Of a stretch of 64,000 nucleotides of DNA, positions 1 to 13,484 are shown piece after piece. This stretch comes from Bretschneidera sinensis (Eukaryota > Streptophyta > Magnoliopsida > Brassicales > Akaniaceae). A program made the translations under genes and the position numbers. The stretch lies in assembly GCA_023935145.1 (NCBI GenBank), contig CM043698.1, forward strand, positions 68,561,501 to 68,625,500, read 5' to 3'. The stretch's first letter is position 1. Each line of letters opens with the position of its first letter. Under the pieces are notes generated by a model. It was not told the origin of the DNA. It was given only the letters and a program-made list of their open reading frames with translations, and ran no database searches.

Positions 1-560
1 CGGCGCTTCCCCTCGTGGTAGCAATGCCTTTTTGGATCCACCAGAATGTTGGCGGACGTCCACCGGTAAACACCAAAGTAGATCAGGAATTGTACACTGA
101 ATTATGAAGCCAAATGGTGTTTATATAGGGGAAGACCCGGAGCACTGCAGGTTTCAGATTCGATGTGGGATACTGGCCCGAGTGCGCTCGATCGCAGAAT
201 GGTGCGATCGATCGCATGTGCGCTCGATCGCATGTCTTGTGCGCACGATCGCATGTGCGCTCGATCGCATGTCTGTTACGATCGATCGCAGACGCACTGA
301 ACAGCAACTATTTCGATGTGGGATGTTGACCTTGCGCTCGTTCGTAGGCAGGTGCGCTCGATCGCATATCTCGTGCGATCGATTGCAATGTCTCCAGAAG
401 CTTCACATCTCCTGAAATGCTTCATTTTCTCCACAAACCTATAAAAATACACAAAACACAAGAAAGATGTAAAATAAAGTGAAATACTACTAACTAAGAG
501 CATAACAAATATAAGTTAAGGGTCTAAAATATGCAATATTTAAGACTCATCAAGGGTGTC
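1..560. repeat. Diverged repeat, copy A (partner at 1478-1995)
   Basis: This segment shares ordered blocks with 1478-1995: a cttcccctcgtg start, a gatccaccagaatg block, a tatataggg block, a gatgtgggatactg block, and an end close to cactcatca. The two copies lie about 1.48 kb apart in the same orientation and are strongly diverged. The short frames inside are not convincing genes. It is probably a non-coding part of a retroelement, but no protein domain is visible to prove this. Confidence 0.5.
180..395. repeat. Short tandem array of CGATCG-centred units
   Basis: About nine degenerate units of 18-20 bases carry the core tgcgctcgatcgcatgt. Most contain the palindrome CGATCG or a one-base variant. 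Units at about 180-295 are nearly contiguous; further ones lie at about 335-395. The array is GC-rich compared with its AT-rich surroundings and lies only in copy A, not in the partner at 1478-1995. Confidence 0.7.
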
Positions 561-1477
561 CTCTAAAGACTGTGAAACCGGTGCTGGATTCATCCACATT
601 TTTTTAATTTTTTAATTTTATATATTTTTATAAAAAATAATTAAAATTAATATTAATATTAATATTAAAATAAAAAAATAAAACAAAAATGCTAACTAAA
701 CTAGTAGAAAAATAAAATCAATTCAGACAAAAATTTCACAAACCAAACAACTCTCCGGCAACGGCACCAAAAACTTGTTGTGAGTTTTAAATTACTCGCA
801 AGTGCACGAGTCATTTGCAATATAGTGTTGTGCAAGTGCGAGGTCGAATCCATAGGGAATTGCGTTGTGAAAATATTTTTATCTAAACTAAGCTTATTTT
901 AACCTAGTTCCAAGTTTTGAATTGTCTTTTGCAAAACAAATATAAACTAAACTAAATTGATTTAAAGACTAATGATAAAAACACTAAGGTTTCTGAATCC
1001 ACCCCACCAAAGTAAAGTATATATCTTCATGGTCTATATAAAAATAATCTATCAAAACATTCCATGAATCCAACTTTAAACAAATCACAACAAATATCTC
1101 AATTAAACCAAAACAATCCAATGTATCCGCTTTTAACAAATCACAAAGGATATCCAATTTAATCAAAAACGATTCGATGTATCCATCAGATGAAACACAC
1201 TGAATATCAAACAGAACAATTTAAACGAATCAATCATAAGATTTTACTCAAATAATTGAACAGAACATTTATACTAAAAAAAACATCAGAATTGTATAAA
1301 CAAATCTGAAAATATTATGCCAAACAACGGCGAGGCTTCATCTTCAACTTTAACTGAAGATTTTAGCCACTCATAATCATGAAACTAAAGTTCACAATAA
1401 CAGTGCTAAATATTAAACTTTAAAACTAACAAAAGCAGTAAATTAAAAACTGATTATAGATGGGGAGAAATTCCACT
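561..1477. other. Retroelement-like non-coding DNA
   Basis: No gene is seen. Around 750-865 there is a phrase resembling the non-coding parts of decayed plant LTR retroelements: a 'ggcaacggcaccaaaaac' block followed by 'cgcaagtgcacgagtc' and 'gaggtcgaatccatagggaa'. This resemblance is from memory of plant repeats and is not proven here. The rest is AT-rich with no open frame worth reporting. Confidence 0.3.
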
Positions 1478-1995
1478 TGCTGTTGGGCGATGCTTCCCCT
1501 CGTGATAGCAAAGCCTTCGAGATCCACCAGAATGCTAGCAGAAGTCCTCAAGATTGCACCAAAATGGTGCAAGGATTGCTTACTAAAGATGAAGTGAAGA
1601 GGGGCTTATATAGGGAAACATTACAAGTGCAATGTGTTTCCAATCCGATGTGGGATACTGCAGATTCCAGCTTTTGCTCTTTGACCTTTGTCTACTAAAA
1701 CTACCATAAATTTCTCTAGAAAAATCATTTTATTGATCCGTAAAATTCTCTAGAAAATAGATATCCGGGTCTTTCCAAGCCTATATGGCTCATCTCCTGG
1801 TTCTTCCTGAATAAATATATTTTAATCCTCAAAAATGGCTTATATGTACGAGCAATTCTGGCAATTTAGTGAAACTCCTTTCCAAGCTTGTAAACTTGTA
1901 AAACAACAAAAAAAACTCAAAGTAGCAAATTCCTAAGCTAACAAATGTAAATTAAGGGGCCAAAATATATAATATTTGGCACTCATCAGTGTCTT
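1478..1995. repeat. Diverged repeat, copy B (partner at 1-560)
   Basis: Matches the block order of 1-560 but lacks the CGATCG array. It ends in 'ggcactcatca', like the end of copy A. A 73-codon frame at 1477-1698 lies in the repeat and has no recognisable domain, so I do not call it a gene. Confidence 0.5.
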
Positions 1996-4900
1996 GTGAT
2001 GAATAGATTGGTCAATTTGAAAATTAGAATTTGGCTTTTGGAGTGTGATTTGTGATTTATTGATGAAAGATGAGATGTATGTGAATTTGTTATATTATTG
2101 TAAGTGTATAAACAACAACCACTTAAAATTGTGTTTGTGATGTTAACGTGTGTTTGTGAAATATTTTAGTAAATATTCATTCATAGGTCTTAAGTTAGTA
2201 AAGTTTATTGATAATTAATTTATTTATATTATTTCAATTTTTTAGTATTTTTATAATTTAATTAATATTATTTTATTCATAACGCCCCAACGTTTCAAAA
2301 GGCTTACGTCCCAACATCTCGGGGCTTACACCTCGCCTCATTGAGGCAAAACGCCTCGCCCAACACCCTCGCCTCTGAAAACACTGATTGGAACTCTCAA
2401 AGGAGCCCCAATCAAAGGGGGGAAAACTATAGACACCAAATTTCATTCCAAAAAATTTTAATGGACCATGCGCGGGTTCTTATGACGAATTTTTTATCCT
2501 TGTGTGCTTGGACTTGGTAAATGAGAAAGTTTGGATTTAATTAGGAAGTAGAAGCAATTGCAAGACCCTTTTGTTTAATTCGTTTAATCCACTTTGGGTT
2601 TAAATCAATTGGACTTTATTTGATTCAACTAATCCAATACCAAAGTCTTCATTTAAATTTTGTGCCAATCCAAAACCCACTAAAGTCTTTTGATCTTTCT
2701 TAAGCCCAAACACTTTTGGCCTAAATTTCGTGCCCAAGAAGACTTTTAATTTTTAAGAGTTAACTTCTAATTTCACCCTCCACTTGGCACTCCTTGATTC
2801 GTTCACTTTTCTCTAGGTAAAATTTATTTTTTTATAACAAAAAAGATGTCTCTCTCCTCTCCTTATATGGCTGGCCATAATGAGGATTTTTCACTACTTT
2901 TTTTGCTTTTTGAACTCGCATCTCCCTCCTAGATTCCATCATCTTCTTTTTTACCAAATGCTACATCTTTTCCAAACAAAATAAGACCTTTTCACCTAAA
3001 AAACAACACCTTTTCTACTTTCTCACACCCCTACTAATAAAATTTTGACCTTGAAATTTCCCTAACCTAGATCCGCAAATGGAAGAAATTACTATTTTTC
3101 TTGATACTTACCTCACACCCCTTATTACACGACTCAGCTCCTCCATTCTTCCAAAGTATCTTCACCCAAAGGTAATTTTCTTTGACCAATGATTTTTTGT
3201 TTCCCCTCTAAACCTTTCTTGTCTTTAAATCAAATTATTACTTAAGCCCTCACTTATTGAATAACTTCTTTCACATTCCTATCGAATCACGCTCCACCAC
3301 AAGGGTCCTTCACCAATCATCTCCCTATTCTCTTTATTTATTATTTCTAAACACGTATTTTCCTAAAGTAGGCACAATACTTAGAATTCTTCAGCGACGT
3401 CCACTAAAATGCTGAACTAGACTCAACCTTAGTTCGATAATTAACTTCTCTAGCCATTAACTTTACAACTATAATCTAGCTAAAGTGGCAAACCGACCAA
3501 TAAGTTCAAGAACTCAACTTCTATTCACTTGTAAAACTTTATGACATTTGATAGTCTATTTACTCCATATAATCTACCATTTTCGTAATAACAAACATAC
3601 ACCCTGTTGAACATCCACAACTCCATCTAGGTTAGTTCCTCTCTCTACCAATCTATTTCACACTATTTGTTAAGATTTAGATTTATTCTTTTATTCTCAT
3701 AGAAAGCTATCGAACTCCATATAATGTCTTTTCCTCAATTAATGTTTCACCATTTCCTAAATTTTAAATAACACCTTTTTCTACCCAAAAAATCACATTT
3801 TATACCCCAAAAACAGCACAAAAAAGGTAATTTTTTTCAGGATGTGAAGTCTTTTTCGACTTTCTTTTGCTTTGTAATTGCACTCTTTTTTTTGCCTAAG
3901 CTTTTCCGCTTTATTATATATCAAAAATCAAAGAAAATTGTGTCTTTTCCACCCTCCTTGGTTGTCCAAAACAAGGAGAGTTTCTCCTCACCTTTTTGCT
4001 TTTACTTTTTCTTTATTGAAAACACTCCAAAATGTCCTTTCTTGTTCACCTATTTGCAAACCTTCTTCTTCACTTTTTTTCACCTCAAAGAAACTCCTCC
4101 CTCTTCCCCATGTCCAGCCACCAGAAAGTTTTTCCCTCTCACTTTTCAGTTTACCACACCTCACTTCTCTAGCCCACCTTACACCCTAAAAGTGAAACAC
4201 TTTTTTCATCTCAAAAGTTGAAACTACTTTTCCTTTTCCCTATATGACCAGCCATGCATCTTCTTTTCACCCATTATTTTTCTTTTTTTTAATATCTTGT
4301 CCAGCCCTTACTCCTCCTATAAATACCCCCATTTGCTAAAACAAAAAGACGAACACAACACTAAAGCAAAGTAATGCAAAAAAAGAGAGAAAATAGGGAA
4401 AGTTTGGAGAGAAAGAAAGAAGTGAAAAAATAGAGTAAAAGAGAGAAGAGTAAAAAGATCAAAGAGAGGAATATAACAAAAGAGAAAAGCATTTTCAAGA
4501 AAGGTGAAAAAAGAGAAAAGCGCGAAACACAAAAGAAGAACTAGTGAGAGTTCTTCATCGTTTTTGGCCACCCTTTTTTTAGGTCTTCTAATCTTCATTG
4601 GAATCATTCTTCCAACTTCACTAAATCCACAAGAGAACAAGGATCTCCGAGGATAATCCTCGCGTGTGGAAATTTTCTTTAGCCAAAGAAGGTTGGTTAA
4701 GCTTCTACATTTTGCAAAATAAATTGTTAGCATGATTCATGTGTTTAAACCACCTTGAAAATAGACTAGATTAATTTGGCTCGCTTAAAAAGTTTCATCT
4801 TAAGATATTTACTAGTTTCTTAGCATTTTATTTTTCACTAGTTATATGTATTTCTTTAGTTAGCTACTAGTCATATATAGTCTCTTCGTTAAATGCAATG

Positions 4901-6117
4901 TTAAGTTAACAGTAGTTTTAAAGTTCTTTCCTTTAGTTTAGTACCTTGTGAATTTTTATGTTCACTAAGTTAGATGTTTTATTTTAAGTTGTAATTAATT
5001 ACATGTGAACTTTAATTTTTAAAGAAGAATTTTGGGCCCCTTTGGTCCTTGTTAATATTGGGCCCCCTTTGGCCCATTAAAAATGTTACTAGTTACTAGT
5101 CACTAGTTATTTTGAATCTCATCTTTAAGTTAGTTTAGTTTAAATCTATCCAGCTTAATTCTTTTTCTTTTTTTTTTAACTTGTTTAGTTTAAAGTAGAT
5201 TAGTTTTATTCATTCAATTTAGTCTTCAAGTTCAATTCATCTAGTTTAAAATAATTTAGTCTAAATCCATCTAGTTTAACTTATATAAGTAATCCACCTA
5301 GTTTAAATGCACGCACTTTAATTTACTTCTCATCCATACTTTGCAAGTAATTTTAATAATTTTTTTCTTCATAGTCAAAACAATTTATTTCCTTTATATA
5401 CTTACTTTTACCGCATTACTTTAAAGTTAATATTTGATGTTGTTTTGTTTGAATAAAAATTGTAAAATGTGTGCTTAGTTTTATTAGTAGTGTGTGATAA
5501 TAATACTTGAATCAAAATTTGGATTAATATCCTTGAACCACAAAGGGCTAGACTTCAGTCTAGGTAAGAGAGAGAGCTTTAAATCCTCACTCTTTAGCGC
5601 CAAAATCTCCCGAGCTTTGGAATTGCTCACGTAGACCAATGACAAGGGATTTGACCCCCTTCAAGGTCAAATGACGGCTCCTTACCCATCATCCTTGCTT
5701 TGTGCTTGGATGACAAACGACCCTTTGTCTAATACATTAAAAGCGCACCCATCATGGGAGCCTCCTTACTACTTATAAAGGGTTTGTATTAGATTTGGTA
5801 GGTTTCACTCGTTTCCATATGCCTACTCATCATAATCCGCACCTTTGCCATATCCACATTCTTTAAAGGGAGTGACCTTGGGTAATAAGCCGGATGTATG
5901 AGTCCTAAGCGGAAAAGAGCGGTACCTACACTGAAAGTTTAAAAGTCCAGAGATTGAGTTTTTAAGGACTTGATTATATAAGCAATAAAGCTTGGTAGGG
6001 TTATTTAATAAATAATCTTTAAATTTCCTCTTAGATTATGATTTCTAAATTTTATACACGAAATCTTTTGAATGATCTATAAATTTTATGTCTGATGAGG
6101 TTAAGTAATATACAAAT
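1996..6117. other. Gene-free region, probably a decayed long LTR or non-autonomous LTR element
   Basis: No protein-coding gene can be supported. There is a TATA-like site (cctataaatacccc) near 4315, followed by a purine-rich stretch (about 4370-4530) like the start of a retroelement transcript. At 5530-5960 is a moderately GC-rich block without an open frame. Open frames at 3844-4221 (plus) and 4317-4733 (minus) are low-complexity products of pyrimidine-rich or purine-rich DNA. The LTR interpretation is inference; no primer-binding site or terminal repeat was found. Confidence 0.3.
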
Positions 6118-7439
6118 AGGAGTTGTTTGGTTGGTGGGATTAAGGTGAGATTGGACTAACTTAATCCCACATGAATAGTTATCTCTCATTTGGTTGAAGG
6201 GAATCATTATTCATGTAGGATTAAGATGAGATAAAATTACTTTTTAATTCCACTTTTTTTGTCCTACCTCCCTCCATGGATAAAATCTATTACATGCATG
6301 TGGGACTAAAATTTTTCTTTTTACCACTTTTCCCTTTAAATAATAATAATAATAATAACAGAAATAATTGCTATAATTATTATAATATTATTAATTTTTT
6401 ATTATAATAATATTTTTATTAAAATAATAATATAGTATTAATAAATAATAATTAGTATTATTATAATAATAACTATAATAATGATAATGAGTATTACTAT
6501 CATAATTATAATAGTATTATAATAATACTGATAATAATAATAATTATAATTATAATAATAATAATATAATCTTATTTATAATAATGTTATAGTAATAATA
6601 ATTATTATTATTATCATAATTATAATAGTAAAATATTATTAGTATTTTTCTAATTATAATACTATTAAAAATAATAATGATGATAATGATAATTATAATA
6701 ATGATATTAATAAAATAATTATTATGATAATAATAATAATTTCATTAATTATATTAATAATATCAATTATTATTCTTAATAAATTATAATTATAAAAAAT
6801 ATTATTATGGTAATTAGAATAATTATAATTATAATTATGATATAAAAATAATAATTTCATAATTAATATTATTTATTACTTTATTAATAGGAATTATAAT
6901 AAAAAATAATATTATAATAATAAATGTAATAAATTTTTAATGATGATGATAATAATTATTATTATAATAATGATAATGATAGTAACTATTATAATTATAA
7001 TAATATAATTATATTTATAATATTATTATAATTGACAATAATATTATTCTTATAATTATAATAATATTATAATGATAGTGATAATAATAATAATTATAAT
7101 ACTAATAATAATTATTATAGTTATTAATTATAATTATGATGATAAAATAATAAATTAATAATTATTATTATTGTTATAATAATAATAATTATTATTATTA
7201 TTATTATTATTATATTATAATAATTAAATTTTAAGATTTGTGAAAAAATTAGAGATTGTTAAAGATGATGAATAGTATTTTGGTACTTAGATTTCTTATT
7301 CCACTTTAATCCCAATTCAGTAATTTCATGAACCAAATATAGTATTAAAGTACTACTATTTAATTCTCATTTATCTTATCTCATGTTAATCATAATCTTA
7401 TCTCATTATAATCATTTCTGTGAACCAAACGAACCTTTA
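6118..7439. mobile_element. Foldback or MITE-like element with AT-trinucleotide core
   Basis: The left end reads agttgtttggttggtggga. The right end, reverse-complemented, reads aggttcgtttggttcacag, so the termini are imperfect inverted repeats around GTTTGGTT. Between them, about 6330-7220 is almost pure A and T, made of scrambled AAT/ATT trinucleotides with rare G and C. I think it is a non-autonomous DNA element that acquired and expanded an AT microsatellite. The superfamily cannot be told, and no target-site duplication was established. Confidence 0.45.
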
Positions 7440-8388
7440 GAGATTCAATGTTTGATGCTAACTGTTCTTGCTGGTTTTCTGCAATAATGACAGATGATCA
7501 AAGATGTTCTTTTTGCGGTAGTAGCCTTGGGACTAAAATATCATAAAGTTTAGCCTCCAAATTGAGATTTGTGCAGTGATAAATTCTTATTTAGACTAAT
7601 AACGTGTGGACAGTAGATTAGGCTAATCAATTATGTTTCATCATTTTAAAATAAAAAATTGTAGATGTCAAAATCTCAACAATTTAATAAATTTTTTTAA
7701 TTATCTAATGTAACAACTCATGATTGATATAATCTATTAGTTAGACTAGTAGGTTGAGTCTAAGTAAGAAGTTATCTTGCGTAGTTATCATCTGAATTAA
7801 AATGTATTACGTATAGATTTTGAACCAGAGTGTACATATTGCAGTGGAGCTCAAATTCCTCTTGGGGTGCAAATTTTGATCTAGAACATTGAAAACTCAT
7901 CAAGTCAAATGATATTCCTCTGGGGAGTGCAATTATTACTAGAAAGGGGAACTAATTATCAGCTGCTCAGTTACGACTGTTACCTGAAAGGTGCAGACTG
8001 CAAATCTCATAAACATCAGAAGCTCTCTAGCAGCAGTGTCATTTTCTCAATAATTATGGGAATGGGAAACTATTCAGGCTCTTAAATGCCTTAAAAAAAA
8101 CCCCACATATATGTACATTAGCAGTCAAAGAGACTATACAAATCTTATTCAGCAAAAAATTTAAAAAAAATCATATTATAGAACAAAAACAGTGCAAATT
8201 TTCACCATCTCCAATAATCAAGGTGGAAATCCAAACACCAAAATACTCAATAATTGAAACAGGAGAACTGCTGAATTTATTGCTTCACCAAGCACCTGCG
8301 TTTGCTTCCATGGCAGCCGTAAAAATTCCTTCTTGAATTCAGCCTTGGCTTCTTAAACTTTCCTATAGTCATACCTTACGGATCGAGA
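7440..8388. other. 3' flank and probable 3'UTR of the FPP gene
   Basis: Non-coding. The part next to 8389 should contain the FPP 3'UTR, since the gene runs right to left and stops at 8389. No polyadenylation site could be fixed. No other gene is seen. Confidence 0.4.
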
Positions 8389-11300
8389 TTACTTGCTGCT
8401 CCCTTTCTTCCTTCTCAGCAGAAGTTTCCTTAGAAAACCAACACTTTGTTTCATACTAGGCACAATAGCCAGAGTCCCAACACCAGTACTGTTGGCTTCA
8501 TTCTTTGAAACAGGATATGCATTTGGAGTGTAAACCACCAAGGCATTACAATCAATGGACGGAAGAAGGGAAGGTTCCCGTGAGTCTTCATTGCATAAAG
8601 TACCTTTAGTGTTCAGAGATTTGGGAATATCTGCTTTAGGACCATCTTCAGCTAGCATTTGATCACGTAAGGAGGACCATTTGTTAAACTTCTTGTTATT
8701 AGTTGCAGTGGTTGCAGCATCTGTGCTAGAGAAGTCCTTATCGATGAGTACTGCATCATGCGGTGACGCCATTGCCTTTAACTGCTTCCCCAGGTTCAGA
8801 ATGGTTTCTTGGCACTCTGCCAACTTCGCAGAAGCCGCTGTGAGCTCCCAACCCTGCACGTTTGTACAGCAGTATTCATATCAACTGTCTCTTAACATTT
8901 GGTTTAGTTTTTCCATTTGCCTTTGAAGGTTTATTTATCTACAAGAGATTTCCAAAACAATATCAATTACTTACAGTCAAATGACTAAACTATCATATAT
9001 TTCTATATTTTCTTTCTAAACTATGTTATCATTATTGTTATGTGGACGTAATGTAATAGCTGCAAGTTAGTATGTTAAACAAACAAGTCATGGAATGAAT
9101 ATGATCAGACTCTTTGACACTTGGTTTAACTATTTCTAGTAGATTACCATGCTGCTTTAGTACTTGTAACTATACAGAAGTAATATCTATAAATTGAACA
9201 ATTCATGGACTTACATTTTCAGATTGCTTTGCCTCTTGATTTATGTCATATGTCGGTGGTTCCTTCTTTGCAACACTGTGAGATACATATTGCAGAAACC
9301 AAAACTCTTCTTCCAATAAAAAGTTATCTTAGTTTGAATAGAAGGTAAAAGCAAGAAAACATTTGTTACCTCTCTAGTTGGAGTTGAAGCTCAAGACATG
9401 TTCCTTCGAGTTCTTCACAACAGTTATTTCTATATTCCAACTCAACTTCCAATGATGAAAACTTCTGGAATACCCCATTCAGTTTAGCTTTGGCAACTGT
9501 AAGCTGGGTATCGAGGTCTTCATTGATTGACTTTTGATTTTCAATCTGATCCTCAATTATTTCCTTTGATTCTTTCAAAGTTGTTAGTTCTGTTTGTAAG
9601 CTTCCAATCTTTTGTTCTGATTCCTGAAGTTTAATCATCAGTTCTTCACTCTTATCAGCTGCTGACTCCAGCCTGGCTTCCATGTTCTTCATCTCATCTT
9701 TTAGCTTCCTGTTTTCTTCTTGAAGATTACATTGAGTTCTCTCCATTTTAAAGGAAAAATTTTGGTCATTCGAAGAAGCAACTGACTTCAAACATGATGA
9801 TTGTTCCATGGATGTATCAACTGTATCAGATTCCACAACTAAACCATCCACTCTAGCCCCAACTTCATCTTGACTATGTGATTTATCCCAACCAAAATGC
9901 TTCTTGATCTTATCCCTAGTGCTCGAAGCATCTTTAGGGTCAACATAGTTATTCAAAATCCAGTCTAAAGCAGATGACAGTTCCTCGGAAAAATTCTCAA
10001 GATTAGCTTTTCCATTCAGCACTTCATTACAAGCGTGAATGAATTGCTGCAGAACAGCATGCAATTCAAATCTTCTCCAATGGAAAACACGGGCAAAATA
10101 GTCTGCAGGTGCTGTTAAAAGGAAGGAACTCTGATCTCTCACTGAGCATTTTTCTAAAGTATTACAATTGACTGAAGATGTTATGTTGATTCCTTCAATC
10201 AGCTTGATGATTTTACTGATTGACCGACTCAGATTGAACTGCTTATTGCTTGTTTTTTCCACTAAGGTGTCAATAGTAGGAGTTCCATGCAACGAACCTA
10301 TGACTGGAGATATATTCGGGGATTTCCAGGTGATATAACCACTAATGTGGAGAGGATCAGATTCTCCAGAATGCGTTGAGATTGCTAATGCATCAGCTTG
10401 ATGGGATTTTCGATGATTCATACAGCCCAAAGCAATCCTAATGTCCTCGAGCAGTTCATCAAGGCCTCGTTTTGAAATACGCTTTTGCTCCAAGATTGCA
10501 TTCAGAACAACCTGAAGCCAATCAAAAGATTTTTCTGTTGCTAAATCTTTCGAGTGAATCTGTTTCACATCACTGAAGCCCGAATGACTTTTTACAACTG
10601 GAACCAGTTCATCACTGGTTCTACTAGGATGACATTTCCCTCTTGAAGGTGTTTCCACAGAGATGATGGCTAATTTCTCCATCTCAACAAAGTCATCCAT
10701 TAAACTCATGTCTGAAACTTGACTAACCTTGTGTTCCCTTAAATTCCTGAGTTTCCCATCTCTGAAATGCTCCAATTCTGAAATTAAAGCACTGGCCCAT
10801 GACCCAGAAGAGCTTACCCCATCATCACTGCCAATGTCAAAGCTGGACATTCGAGAAAGTTCATTTGATATAGGGCTACTACACCTCGCCAGCTCCATAT
10901 ATTTCTGACCTTTTGAAAGCTCCTTAAGCTGAGCCTCAACCTCCGCTAGTCTGGAAGCTGTCCGAGAGCTCGTTAACCTCGAAGAATGGAGTTCAGTGTT
11001 TTTCTTGATCATTATTTCTTTGAGAGTCTTGTTTTCTTCTTGCATGTCACGTAATTGCTCTATCAGGAGATTGGCCTTATTACTTGGGAATTCAAGAGAG
11101 TTTTCCACTGTGGAGTCTCTGACAATCAAATCTCTTGTGGGATTCATCTTTCTTCTTCTCATCTCTGTCTGGTCCCTTCCCAGCATCTCAACTTCATTCT
11201 TAATTCTCAGCATAGCAGCAGGACCTGGCAGCCTCTTCTGCATGAGGAACCGTAATCTTTGACATTCTGCTTCTAACTTTGTGATTTTCCTTACACTCTC

Positions 11301-12345
11301 CAGGTGCTGTTTATGTGCTAGATCAGCAGATTGTCTATTATATTCCATCTCTTCATTTCGAATCTCAAGCCCCTTCTCAAGAATATGAAACTCATACTTC
11401 AGAAAAGCATTTTCTTTTTCTGTGGAACATAATCTAGCCATTAGTGCATTGAATTCTGCTTCTGTCTGAGAATTACACTTATGCAGATCTTCAACCAATT
11501 TCTCTTCGACTAGGAGGGCATTACTCAGATGAAAATTCTCAGCACCTAACTTTTCAAGCCTTTTATTTGCCTCTGTTAACTTCTCCTCCAATGCTTTTTG
11601 TGCCTTCTCGAATCCACTTGATGCCTTCATGAGAACATCATGTATCCTTCGCTCCTGTTCGTCTTGAAGAAAATCTAATTGCTGCATACATTCCTTCAAT
11701 GCAGCATCTGAATGAGTTAGTTTTTCCTTTGCAGCTACTCCTTGCCTTAGAGCTTCATCTAGTTCCTTTTTCAGAAATATTGCTTCTGCTTCTGCCTTTT
11801 CCTGGTCTAAAAGAAAAGAATTTATTTATCGGATTTATGCAAAAGCCAAAGTGAAGGAATCATCCAGGAAATGAGAGAGATGATAGATCACCTGCAATGG
11901 CTTCTGGTGCCTTCTTTGCACAATTTGTCACAAAGTCATCTTTAGCGTGACAATCGAACACGATTGAAGTTAGATTCTCATTTAGATTTTTCACAGCTTT
12001 CTCTGCTCTAACTTCTCTCTCTGCTGGGAGCATTTGTACCTAATATAATCAAATGGTAATTCAACAATAAGATTTAACATCTCCATTGTGAAATATGAAA
12101 TTAAAATATGTGCAATGAAGGTGAAAAAGGGACAGAAAAATAAATAGGTGTGCATCTTTTTAAAGATCATTTTCACATGTTCAAGGTGGAGGAAGGGGGT
12201 TAGATGGAAGTGGAGCTACATATAAAAATTTGGAAGCTTGGGTTACCTCTTCATCGATTCGTCTCAAAGAAATGTTAACTTTGTCAGTTGCAACAGTTGT
12301 CTTGTCTGAAGATTTTTTCCTCCAAAGCCATGTCTTGGGGTCCAT
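8389..12345 (-). CDS. FPP: Filament-like plant protein (FPP), long coiled-coil protein
   Basis: Five coding exons on the minus strand: 12345-12247, 12039-11892, 11806-9370, 9275-9215 and 8853-8389. All junctions are GT-AG and the phases join to 1070 codons (1069 residues). The start MDPKTWLWRKKSSDK matches the short basic N-terminus of FPP proteins. The body is almost entirely heptad-rich coiled coil with Glu, Lys and Leu bias. The family signature RLPGPAAMLRIKNEVE is in exon 3, as is the conserved C-terminal block around HAVLQQFIHACNEVLNGK and ALDWILNNYVDPKDA. FPP proteins are plant-specific, related to nuclear-envelope and MAF1-interacting coiled-coil proteins, and some members act in microtubule or cell-wall organisation; the precise role of this copy is unknown. 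Its length fits the longer FPP4/5/6-type members. A 5'UTR intron is predicted upstream. No frameshift or stop interrupts it. Confidence 0.93.
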
Positions 12346-12697
12346 GATTTCAGTTCTCTGTTGAAGAACATAAAGCAAACTCTTTTAACTTTTTCATTAT
12401 CAACTTAGTGCAGATAATAGAAAAGGCATCAACAAATGAGTCACTCCAATGATTATAAGTTAAAGAAGGGAATTGGTGAGGCCTATGATAGTTTAAGAAT
12501 TTATCTGTGTCATTTAGAGTTGGCAATTGATAATAAATCTGTAATTCTCTCTGCCTGCCAGTCAGATAATTCACAACAGCCTCAAGTCCTCAACATAAAA
12601 ATAATACAATGAAAAGATAATCTCACTAACTGCAAAAGCATTGAGAAGGAATCTTTTCAATGGCTTAACATAGTGTCTTTGATTGTGAGGTTATAAA

Positions 12698-13205
12698 TGT
12701 TAGATTTTAATCTAGATACTAATACACATAATCATCAACAATACAGCCAAGATCTCTCATGTTAAATTTATCAAGAATTCATATATATATATTGAGAAGA
12801 TAAGTTAGAAAACCGAACCGGAATCTATTGCAAGCAAGTTTCCTTGGGTTGATCTTCTAAGACTACAGGGAGAACCACCTTTGGTATAGGAACCAATAAA
12901 CTGAATGTTAGTAGGGAGGGAGAAGAACTGTCTGTTTCAATAAAATTTTAACACACTCCCATGATGTCTATTTATATCTCTGTGCCTTATGGACCATAAC
13001 CCTAATAGTTACCTCGCACATATGCATTAGGTCTTTGGCCCATTAACAAAAACTCATACCACATCGGGCTTCTACACATAAGGTGGCCCATACTAAAGAA
13101 CCTTGATACTTTGGAGACCCATAAAAATTATATCACTTAATTGGGTCCTTTATTAGATAACAGGTTTACATGTACAATGTTATAACATAACCCAAAATTC
13201 CAACA
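12698..13205 (-). mobile_element. Solo LTR, copia-like
   Basis: Starts TGTTAG and ends CCAACA, giving TG...CA termini with TGTT/AACA short inverted repeats. It is flanked by ataaa on the left and ataac on the right, a near-perfect 5-bp target-site duplication. Read on the minus strand it has a TATA-like gatataaatagac and a downstream aataaa-like stretch, as expected of an LTR promoter. No internal retroelement sequence adjoins it, so it is probably a solo LTR left by LTR-LTR recombination. Confidence 0.7.
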
Positions 13206-13484
13206 ATAACAACTACACAAACCATAACACCACCATCCTAATTAAGGGAAAAACATAAAACATTCTATTATGAAAGTGGCTTAATGTAATCACACAGCAC
13301 TAATTAAATTTGAGTAAATGTATTTGAACTATAATATTTAAAGGGAAGTGTGAGAACTTTGATTAGATTGATGATAAAGAAAGAGAATTCTTGGTTCAGT
13401 TCTCCACCTTAACGGCAAAAAAAAAGGATTGATCAAATTCTATTGAGTCTGACACAGTGATTATTTACCAAAGAATGACTCTGG

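Noticed and set aside
3844..4733. Open frames of 103-138 codons on both strands
   Set aside because: Low-complexity products of pyrimidine-rich DNA (Phe, Ser, Leu, Pro-rich), overlapping on both strands, with no domain.
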